Of a DNA stretch of 17,432 nt, positions 6,759 through 12,355 are shown in pieces; position 1 is the first letter of the stretch, and each line of letters begins with the position of its first letter. The stretch lies in the NCBI GenBank assembly GCA_937907165.1, contig CALCUH010000155.1, positions 1 to 17,432 on the forward strand, in the 5' to 3' direction. Source of the stretch: an uncultured Bacteroidales bacterium. Lineage in GTDB: Bacteria > Bacteroidota > Bacteroidia > Bacteroidales > Paludibacteraceae. Position numbers and translations under genes: made by a program. Below the pieces are notes generated by a model. It made no database searches. It saw nothing but the letters and a program-made list of their open reading frames with translations, and was not told the DNA's origin.

Positions 6759-8402
6759 TTATTTCTTGCAGCCAGGGCACCAAGGTTGCAATTGCTTGAA
6801 GAAGTCGTTGCCCTTGTCGTCCACCAAGATGAAAGCAGGGAAGTCCTCCACTTCAATCTTCCAGATAGCCTCCATACCCAATTCAGGGTATTCCACGCAC
6901 TCGATGCTCTTGATGTTGTTCTGCGCCAAGATAGCGGCAGGACCACCGATGGAACCGAGGTAGAAGCCTCCGTATTTCTTGCAGGCGTCGGTGACAGCTT
7001 GAGAACGGTTACCCTTCGCCAACATAATCATGGAACCGCCCTTGCTTTGGAACTCATCCACATAAGGGTCCATACGGCCCGCAGTGGTAGGACCCATACT
7101 TCCGCAAGGCATTCCTGCAGGAGTCTTAGCAGGACCAGCGTAGTAGATAGGGTGGTCTTTGATGTATTGAGGCAAATCCTCACCGGCGTCGATACGAGCC
7201 TTCAACTTAGCGTGGGCGATGTCACGACCCACGATGATCGTACCGTTCAAAGAGAGACGGGTGGAAACAGGATATTTGGAAAGTTCCTTGAGGATATCCT
7301 TCATCGGTTGGTTCAAGTTGATTTTCACAGCGTCGCCTTCGCCAGCCTGACGAAGCTCTTCTGGAATCAATTCGTATGGTTTGTCGTCCATCTTCTCGAT
7401 CCAGATACCCTCTTTGTTGATCTTACATTTGATGTTTCTGTCGGCAGAGCAGCTTACACCCAAACCGATAGGGCAGCTTGCGCCGTGGCGAGGCAAACGA
7501 ACCACACGGACGTCATGCGCCATGTATTTGCCTCCGAATTGAGCGCCCAAGCCAATCTTGTGGGCCTCATCCAACAACTGCTTCTCCAATTCGACGTCGC
7601 GGAACGCGCGTCCGGTCTCGTCGCCAGAAGTAGGCAAACTGTCGTAGTAGTGAGTTGAGGCTAATTTAACCGTCAACAAGTTCTTCTCAGCGGAAGTACC
7701 ACCGATGACGATGGCGATGTGGTAAGGCGGACAAGCGGCCGTACCCAAAGATTTCATCTTCTCCACCAAGAAAGGAACCAAAGTGCCCGGGTTTTGGATG
7801 CGGGCTTTCGTCTCCTGGTACAAATAAGTCTTGTTGGCCGAACCACCACCTTTGGTGACCATGAGGAAGCGGTATTCCATGCCTTCCGTCGCCTCTATGT
7901 CGATTTGAGCAGGCAAGTTACACTTCGTGTTCACCTCTTCGTACATGCTCAAAGGAGCGTTCTGGGAGTAACGGAGATTCTCTTCGGTGTAAGTTTTGAA
8001 TACGCCTTTCGCCAAAGCCTCCTCGTCGCAGAAGCCGGTCCATACTTGCTGACCCTTCTCGCCGTGGATGATAGCGGTACCTGTGTCTTGGCAGAGAGGC
8101 AATTTGCCTTTTGCAGCCACTTCAGCGTTGCGCAGGAAAGTGAGCGCCACATATTTATCGTTGTCGCTTGCTTCAGGATCGCTCAAAATCTTAGCGACTT
8201 GCAAGTTGTGGGAACGGCGCAACATGAAGGATACGTCGCGGAATGCGGCGTTCGCCATCTTGGTCAGACCCTCTTTCTCTACTTTAAGGATTGGTTTACC
8301 TTCGAAATCGCCGACAGATACATAATCTTTCGTCAGCAAATAATACTCCGTCTCGTCTTTCCCGAGTTGGAACATCGGAGCATACTTAAAATCTACAGCC
8401 AT
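6759..8402 (-). CDS. fumA: Class I fumarate hydratase (iron-sulfur, FumA/FumB type)
   Basis: The enzyme interconverts fumarate and (S)-malate in the cytoplasm. In anaerobic Bacteroidales it works in the reductive branch from oxaloacetate to succinate. The protein is 547 residues from the ATG at 8402 (MAVDFKYAPMFQLG); an in-frame start at 8468 would add 22 residues that do not look like the family. Likely [4Fe-4S] ligands are Cys104 (LPLCQDTGTA), Cys224 (AACPPYH) and Cys318 (IGLGVSC), at the spacing I recall for E. coli FumA. Other hallmarks are VTKGGGSANKT, HGASCPIGLG and GMPCGSMGPTTAGRMDPYV. N-terminal alpha domain and C-terminal beta domain are fused in one chain. The C-terminus ends in a WCPGCKK motif, a CxxC of unknown role. 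It is monocistronic, convergent with the membrane pair. I could not recognise its promoter. The symbol follows E. coli usage; fumB would be equally apt. Confidence 0.95.
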   Translation of the reverse strand: MAVDFKYAPMFQLGKDETEYYLLTKDYVSVGDFEGKPILKVEKEGLTKMANAAFRDVSFMLRRSHNLQVAKILSDPEASDNDKYVALTFLRNAEVAAKGKLPLCQDTGTAIIHGEKGQQVWTGFCDEEALAKGVFKTYTEENLRYSQNAPLSMYEEVNTKCNLPAQIDIEATEGMEYRFLMVTKGGGSANKTYLYQETKARIQNPGTLVPFLVEKMKSLGTAACPPYHIAIVIGGTSAEKNLLTVKLASTHYYDSLPTSGDETGRAFRDVELEKQLLDEAHKIGLGAQFGGKYMAHDVRVVRLPRHGASCPIGLGVSCSADRNIKCKINKEGIWIEKMDDKPYELIPEELRQAGEGDAVKINLNQPMKDILKELSKYPVSTRLSLNGTIIVGRDIAHAKLKARIDAGEDLPQYIKDHPIYYAGPAKTPAGMPCGSMGPTTAGRMDPYVDEFQSKGGSMIMLAKGNRSQAVTDACKKYGGFYLGSIGGPAAILAQNNIKSIECVEYPELGMEAIWKIEVEDFPAFILVDDKGNDFFKQLQPWCPGCKK

Positions 8403-8716
8403 AATTCTGGTATTTAATGTATTACGAATTTCATTGTTTGAACGACTAAGTAACGAAATTTTTTTCATATATCAGTGTTTTGAAATGCATAATTTATAGT
8501 TTTGTAAATGCAATTTAGCGGATTATCGGAACATTGGGACTTTTGTGCTGCATGGAACGTGGAAAACATCTTTAATAATATATCATATTACGATTTTTGT
8601 TAAGATATTTAGAAATATTATTAAATTTGCATTTATATATGTGGCGTATTGCCCATTATTGCACAATTTATTTTGTTATTTTTATAATTAATAGGGTTTC
8701 TTTAAAATGTAGTTTT
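8403..8716. other. Divergent intergenic region, fumarase / surface protein
   Basis: This 314-base A+T-rich gap has no supported ORF. A plus-strand promoter for the 846-residue protein is at 8596-8629. On the minus side I searched for a TTTG/TAnnTTTG pair ahead of fumarase and found none of acceptable quality. Confidence 0.5.
8596..8629 (+). promoter_or_regulatory. Promoter of the 846-residue surface protein
   Basis: TTTG (8596-8599) and TAAATTTG (8622-8629), exact matches to both boxes, with a spacer of 22 bases, slightly longer than the usual 19-20. The ATG at 8717 would follow a leader of about 80 bases. Longer in-frame starts such as 8597 fall inside or upstream of the promoter. Confidence 0.5.
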
Positions 8717-11257
8717 ATGGTAAAAAAATTATTTTTTGTTTTGTTAGGGACGATTGGTCTCTTCCAAGGGTTTTCTCAGAGAATGATTGAAGATACCTCT
8801 GAGTATAATCCTACTATCCAGCGGGAAGAAAGTTTGAATCGAGAATTGAAGATTGTCGGTGCTGAAGAGGTCTGTGCTGGTGGCGCTCAGGAGGTCTATT
8901 CTTTGAATTATCTTCCGGAATATGCTCATTGTCAATGGTTTGTTGACGGAAAGCCGATGCTTCATGAGAACAACTCCTCATTCGTCTATAATTCTTCTTA
9001 CGATTTGAATATGGTATCCGAAATAGGTTGTGATGTCTATTATTTCAACCGAATTTATAAGGAGAAAGAGTATGATTATCTGGTTATGGATACCATGCAT
9101 CTGAAAAATATCCAGGTCGTAAATGCGTTGTGTTGCGAAGATCCGAAAAAGCGTCCGGTATCCCGAAAACTCGTATGGAAGGAGGAGTTCGGAAAATTCC
9201 ATTCGGAAAGTGACTATTCGCATTGGTGCCAACAGGAATTAGATGAAGATTTGTATAAGTTGGAGAAAACAGATTCCGCATGGTCTTACTGCATGGATAG
9301 TGTGGTTCCTAACGCCCGATGCGCTTCGAAACCTTCGGCGCCGAACACCTATTCGATCGCGGCGCATGTACCCTATGAACAATTAGGAAGTCCTGCGCTT
9401 GTCGATTCTCCGTACTTTCGCGATCATACGGATGATTCTGATTCCGGATGCGCTTTGTTCGTCCATCTGAACGAGGAGTCGGATACGGTTCTTTATTCGG
9501 CTGTCATCGACGGACTTTGTGACGAATACTTCAGCTCGTATTCCGCTAGGTTTTATGTGATGGCTTTTGCGGAAAATGAGGAGCGGCTTCAGGTCAGTTT
9601 ACGTGTTATCGATATGGTGACAGGTGATACAGTGACTGCCAGTCTGGCGAACAGTATGATTAATTCGTCTACCTATATATGGTCTTCCTATTGGCGGCAA
9701 TTCGATCTGACCGGCAATTCCGTCCGCTTGGAGATTCTTACCACGCGTGATTATTTGAAGAGGGCGAAGGATGTGATTTTCGTCTTGGATGATATCCAAC
9801 TGTGGATGTGTGTGCCTCATAATCCTTATTTGGAAGTGCAGAGGGAATCGGAGATGATGGTTGGAGGGGAAAGCTCTTCTGTTTTTGTTGATCCTTCTCC
9901 TGCTGGCGGTGACACTGAGGTGGATGATCCACTCCGTTTCTTGACGGATGGTCTGAATGGTAAATTGTGGACGTTGAAGAGTGTGGCCAGCGCCATACAA
10001 TACACGACGACCCCGTACGATTTATCTTCTTGGAAAACCGCAAACGGAACTGATGAATTCGAAAGACTGATTGCTGAGCAAGGAAAACTTTACTTCCGTT
10101 ATCTCATGGGACCTGCGGAACTGATTGATTCGGTTTCCGTCAATCCTCATGATAGGTGTACACCTTTTTTTGTCTCCAATGTAGTGGAGTATAAGGAGAA
10201 TGAAGAGCAGGAGCGTCCTAAGGTGACTACTCCGCTTGTGAGTGACGTGCTTTATTGCGAGGGAGAAGTGTCCAATTTTTTACATGTCGATATCGTTCCT
10301 ATTGATGAATCCTTTTATTACAAATGGTATGGCGAAGGCGTCGATTCTTTGGGGACGGAAAAGGCTCCTAAAGCGGTTTCCAAGATGAAGGCTGGCGACG
10401 ATGAATTGAGTGTATACGACTATTATGTCTCCATGTGCGACCGTCAAACCGGCGAGGAGAGCGAGAAGGCGCATCTGCAGGTGTTTGTCGTCCGTGTGCC
10501 GGGCATCCTCCCTGACCGTCTCTCTTATACTAATGAAGTGAGCGTGGACGTAGAGTCCGCTTTGTCGCCATCTTTCCCTTCGAAGAGTGACTATTCGTTC
10601 GCTTTCTATGAGGACGAGAACGGTACGCTAGAACGGAGCGGAGAGGATTTGGAGAGTGGGAAATACTATGTGAAGGCGATGACGCATCCTTTCGAAACGG
10701 AAAAAACTTGCAAGTCTAAGTTGCAACCTGTCGACTTTGATTTCTCATGTTCGGATCCTAAACTGAACGTGACGGTAAATGACCTGGATTATTGCGAAAA
10801 CTTCCAATTCACTCCTATGGACAAGGCCACCTCTTATCGGGTTTCTGCTTATGATGGCAATTGGAACTTCCTGTTTGAGAGGAGTGTTGATGCGGACTCT
10901 GTCGGAGCGGACTACATGTTCTCAGAGTCTTCGGTCTATTCGTTCAATTACTATGTTTTTGACGTTCTGGATGCTGACTCGTCGTTGGCATATAGAGAAA
11001 TTGGCTCGTATCAGAATCCATATTGTATGGTGGCTGTGGAAAAGAATGACGCCAATTCCGTGGTGAACATTTATACGATCGACGGAGAACTCTTCGTCGC
11101 GGTTGGAACTGATGGAGATGTTAAGGTGCGAAATCTCTTGGGAGAAACCGTGGAGGCTTATGGCTTGAAGGCGGGTGAGACTCGTTCCTTCCGTCTGACT
11201 AAGGGTGTCTATGTCGTTCAGGTGAATGACAGATTCGTCAAGGTGTTGGTAGATTGA
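8717..11257 (+). CDS. Large secreted surface protein with T9SS type A-like C-terminal domain
   Basis: This 846-residue protein is not assigned to a named family. The start at 8717 gives a signal peptide (MVKKLFFVLLGTIGLFQGFSQ, cleavage near 21). After an acidic spacer, an Ig/PKD-like segment is suggested around residues 43-120 (EEVCAGGAQEVYSL...HCQWFVDGKP). A jelly-roll or MAM-like module follows at about 150-365 (LVWKEEFGKF...TYSIAAHVPY...VLYSAVIDGLCDEY...RLEIL...FVLDDIQLWMC), the pattern of Bacteroidetes adhesin-like proteins. A second Ig-like segment lies at about 505-595 (DVLYCEGEVSNF...YYKWYGEGVDS). The last ~70 residues (VVNIYTIDGELFVAV...VRNLLGETV...LTKGVYVVQVNDRFVKVLV) have the layout of a T9SS sorting domain, which directs export and cell-surface attachment. 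No catalytic motif was seen; adhesion or matrix role is an inference. It is monocistronic. Confidence 0.75.
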   Translation: MVKKLFFVLLGTIGLFQGFSQRMIEDTSEYNPTIQREESLNRELKIVGAEEVCAGGAQEVYSLNYLPEYAHCQWFVDGKPMLHENNSSFVYNSSYDLNMVSEIGCDVYYFNRIYKEKEYDYLVMDTMHLKNIQVVNALCCEDPKKRPVSRKLVWKEEFGKFHSESDYSHWCQQELDEDLYKLEKTDSAWSYCMDSVVPNARCASKPSAPNTYSIAAHVPYEQLGSPALVDSPYFRDHTDDSDSGCALFVHLNEESDTVLYSAVIDGLCDEYFSSYSARFYVMAFAENEERLQVSLRVIDMVTGDTVTASLANSMINSSTYIWSSYWRQFDLTGNSVRLEILTTRDYLKRAKDVIFVLDDIQLWMCVPHNPYLEVQRESEMMVGGESSSVFVDPSPAGGDTEVDDPLRFLTDGLNGKLWTLKSVASAIQYTTTPYDLSSWKTANGTDEFERLIAEQGKLYFRYLMGPAELIDSVSVNPHDRCTPFFVSNVVEYKENEEQERPKVTTPLVSDVLYCEGEVSNFLHVDIVPIDESFYYKWYGEGVDSLGTEKAPKAVSKMKAGDDELSVYDYYVSMCDRQTGEESEKAHLQVFVVRVPGILPDRLSYTNEVSVDVESALSPSFPSKSDYSFAFYEDENGTLERSGEDLESGKYYVKAMTHPFETEKTCKSKLQPVDFDFSCSDPKLNVTVNDLDYCENFQFTPMDKATSYRVSAYDGNWNFLFERSVDADSVGADYMFSESSVYSFNYYVFDVLDADSSLAYREIGSYQNPYCMVAVEKNDANSVVNIYTIDGELFVAVGTDGDVKVRNLLGETVEAYGLKAGETRSFRLTKGVYVVQVNDRFVKVLVD

Positions 11258-11275
11258 TTGCTCTTGTTAAATAAA

Positions 11276-11287
11276 TTGTTATAACAA
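11276..11287. repeat. 12-bp perfect palindrome
   Basis: TTGTTATAACAA, 19 bases after the stop of the surface-protein gene. It has no T run, so it is unlikely to be a terminator; a protein-binding site or chance are both possible. Confidence 0.25.
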
Positions 11288-11325
11288 CTCTTCTTCTCTC
11301 CTGAGCTTAGGCTTGGCTGGAAGAC

Positions 11326-11372
11326 AAAAAAATAGCCTCAATGTAATTCTCTTAGGATTCATTGAGGCTATT
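11326..11372 (-). terminator. Strong intrinsic terminator of the minus-strand micro-operon
   Basis: AATAGCCTCAATG (11331-11343) and CATTGAGGCTATT (11360-11372) are perfectly complementary over 13 bp. The stem can extend inward through AATTCT/AGGATT with one bulge and one wobble. Read on the minus strand it ends in seven T (complement of 11326-11332). On the plus strand no T run follows. It therefore serves a minus-strand transcript although no annotated-size minus-strand gene lies upstream of it. Confidence 0.8.
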
Positions 11373-11421
11373 GACGTGAATTATATCTCCGTCGTCGTTG
11401 TTTTTGTCGTCGTTGTCCCAT
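11368..11421 (-). CDS. Possible 17-residue arginine-rich micro-ORF
   Basis: ATG at 11421 to TAG at 11368 encodes MGQRRQKQRRRRYNSRQ, eight Arg/Lys out of seventeen residues. It follows the second 28-residue ORF by 21 bases and its stop lies in the right arm of the terminator. The composition comes from two copies of GTCGTCGTTG (11391-11400, 11406-11415, plus strand). An ORF this short could easily be chance; it is listed because it lies inside a well-bounded transcript. Confidence 0.2.
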   Translation of the reverse strand: MGQRRQKQRRRRYNSRQ

Positions 11422-11442
11422 TTCTGTATTCTTTTTAGATTG

Positions 11443-11529
11443 TTATTTACTCATGGAAGATAATTCCAAATAAACTTTCATTGCGAAACTTGCCGCGATG
11501 GAGGCGGTGATGATGATTGCTGTTGTCAT
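11443..11529 (-). CDS. Hydrophobic microprotein 2, 28 residues
   Basis: This is a 28-codon ORF from the ATG at 11529 to TAA at 11443. The peptide starts MTTAIIITASIAASFAMKV and ends YLELSSMSK. One hydrophobic stretch (residues 2-17) is long enough to span or lie in a membrane, with the only basic residues (Lys18, Lys28) toward the C-terminus, which suggests a cytoplasmic C-terminus. Core SIAASFAMKV aligns with SIAACFIAKV of the neighbouring ORF (seven identities in ten), so the two are paralogues rather than random frames. The same 28-codon length, same strand, 46-base spacing, a shared consensus promoter upstream and a terminator downstream all support coding. Role unknown: candidates are a type I-like membrane toxin, a regulator of a membrane complex, or an envelope-stress peptide. 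No Shine-Dalgarno is visible, which is normal in this phylum. Confidence 0.6.
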   Translation of the reverse strand: MTTAIIITASIAASFAMKVYLELSSMSK

Positions 11530-11575
11530 AATCGTAAGAATTAAAAGGTTAGTTACTCTGTTTTTTCCTTAGACC

Positions 11576-11662
11576 TTATTTGCAACCCTTGATGGTGTTG
11601 ATGGTCATGAACACTTTTGCGATGAAGCAAGCTGCGATGGATGAAAATAATACTGTAATCAT
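11576..11662 (-). CDS. Hydrophobic microprotein 1, 28 residues
   Basis: This is a 28-codon ORF from the ATG at 11662 to TAA at 11576. It starts MITVLFSSIAACFIAKVFMT and ends INTIKGCK. Residues 2-20 form one continuous hydrophobic segment; the C-terminal tail is basic (Lys25, Lys28) and contains a cysteine next to the last residue. It is the first ORF of the transcription unit, about 60 bases after the predicted transcription start, and the paralogue of microprotein 2 by the shared SIAA-x-F-x-x-KV core. An upstream ATG in the same leader hits a stop after four codons. No protein family is recognised. Confidence rests on paralogy and on precise promoter and terminator boundaries, not on length. 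Confidence 0.6.
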   Translation of the reverse strand: MITVLFSSIAACFIAKVFMTINTIKGCK

Positions 11663-11698
11663 AATTATGTAAATTTATGCGTTAATCATATTTTATTT

Positions 11699-11722
11699 AT
11701 GTAGTTCCTCGCTGAACTACAT
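11699..11722 (-). promoter_or_regulatory. 5'-end hairpin of the micro-operon transcript
   Basis: On the minus strand: ATGTAGTTC, loop AGCGAG, GAACTACAT, a perfect 9-bp stem. It begins 2 bases after the -7 box, so most or all of it would be transcribed right at the 5' end. Such hairpins can protect mRNA from decay; it could alternatively be an operator overlapping the start site. Confidence 0.6.
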
Positions 11723-11724
11723 TG

Positions 11725-11755
11725 CAAATATAACGCTGAATTTTATAATAGCAAA
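11725..11755 (-). promoter_or_regulatory. Consensus promoter of the micro-operon
   Basis: Minus-strand TTTG (11752-11755), 19-base spacer, TATATTTG (11725-11732). This is an exact match to TTTG-N19-TAnnTTTG. Start expected near 11718-11720. Confidence 0.75.
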
Positions 11756-11895
11756 TAAATATACCATATATTTTGTTAAAATAGTTTAAAATATGCATTA
11801 AATAGTATTATATTGCATAATTAGTGTATAAATATTGTATATTAAATATGAATAAAAATTCAATGTTAATAATGTATAAATATTAATGTATGCTA

Positions 11896-11925
11896 TTGGA
11901 TTCTCTCTTTTTATTCTTATATTTG
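11896..11925 (+). promoter_or_regulatory. Promoter of the YtxH-like gene
   Basis: TTG (11896-11898), 19-base spacer, TATATTTG (11918-11925). The expected start near 11932 leaves a ~24-base leader to the ATG at 11956. Because it lies downstream of the longer in-frame start at 11890, it decides the start codon. Confidence 0.65.
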
Positions 11926-11955
11926 TTATACATAACATTTAAAACTATTACGGCT

Positions 11956-12174
11956 ATGGGAAATTTTTTGAAAGGTGCGGTTTTTGGTGCCGCTGCGGTG
12001 TTGTTAGGAAATTACTTGTTGAATACCGAAGAGGGTAAGGAGACTTGTAAGAAGGTCAAGGACAAAGTGAAGAAGACGGCCGACGAGATGAAGGCCAAAC
12101 TCGAAGATGGTTTGCGGGAGGATGAGGAGCCGAACCAGTTCCCTGACGAGCAGAATGATGAGATTTACGAGTAA
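11956..12174 (+). CDS. YtxH-like small membrane protein
   Basis: This 72-residue protein has a glycine/alanine-rich N-terminal membrane helix (MGNFLKGAVFGAAAVLLGNY, about residues 4-21). A highly charged helical segment follows (EEGKETCKKVKDKVKKTADEMKAKLEDGL) and then an acidic tail (EDEEPNQFPDEQNDEIYE). This is the layout of the YtxH-like family, small stress-associated proteins of unknown mechanism named after a Bacillus general-stress gene; the helix should face the cytoplasm. The start at 11956 is fixed by the promoter at 11896-11925. It is monocistronic: its own promoter in front and a hairpin terminator 39 bases behind. It is divergent from the microprotein unit and could share control with it through the intervening A+T-rich region, which is inference only. 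Confidence 0.75.
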   Translation: MGNFLKGAVFGAAAVLLGNYLLNTEEGKETCKKVKDKVKKTADEMKAKLEDGLREDEEPNQFPDEQNDEIYE

Positions 12175-12212
12175 CAGATAAAAGGGGGCTGGTCTCCCTT
12201 GTAAAAGGAATC

Positions 12213-12258
12213 AGTGGATTCGGAGCGCCGAGGCGTGATGAATCCACTTTTTTATTTT
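12213..12258 (+). terminator. Terminator of the YtxH-like gene
   Basis: AGTGGATTC (12213-12221) and GAATCCACT (12240-12248) form a perfect 9-bp stem around a loop that holds a small CGCC/GGCG pairing, followed by a T-rich tract (12248-12258). Confidence 0.8.
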
Positions 12259-12295
12259 ATGTCTGATGATGGTTTTGAATCCTTTGTGGATGGAT

Positions 12296-12336
12296 AAAAA
12301 AATTGGGGGCTGCCGAAACATCGACAGCCCCCGATT
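12296..12336 (-). terminator. Terminator of the multidomain esterase
   Basis: AATTGGGGGCTG (12301-12312) pairs with CAGCCCCCGATT (12325-12336) with one wobble. On the minus strand the stem is followed by a T run (complement of 12296-12302). It lies 20 bases past the esterase stop. Confidence 0.85.
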
Positions 12337-12355
12337 CAGTATGTCAGAGATTCTC

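Larger units (their letters stand above)
11663..11955. other. A+T-rich divergent region, microprotein operon / YtxH-like gene
   Basis: 293 bases without a supported gene. It contains the minus-strand promoter and 5' hairpin of the micro-operon (11699-11755), a very A+T-rich stretch (about 11733-11890) with the 12-mer TGTATAAATATT twice (11825-11836 and 11873-11884), and the plus-strand promoter of the YtxH-like gene (11896-11925). Confidence 0.55.

Noticed and set aside
6786..8417. Long plus-strand frames of 290 and 232 codons opposite the fumarase gene
   Set aside because: They are antisense to a clearly conserved class I fumarase, have arginine/valine-rich shadow composition, and match no family or start signal.
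8597..8716. N-terminal 40-residue extension of the 846-residue surface protein
   Set aside because: It would bury the signal peptide and starts inside the predicted promoter; the ATG at 8717 gives a normal signal sequence.
11276..11287. TTGTTATAACAA as terminator of the surface-protein gene
   Set aside because: Too short to fold stably with a proper loop and no T run follows.
11443..11662. Type I toxin-antitoxin with an antisense RNA
   Set aside because: The peptide size would fit, but I found no plus-strand promoter inside the unit that could drive an antisense antitoxin, so I do not claim it.
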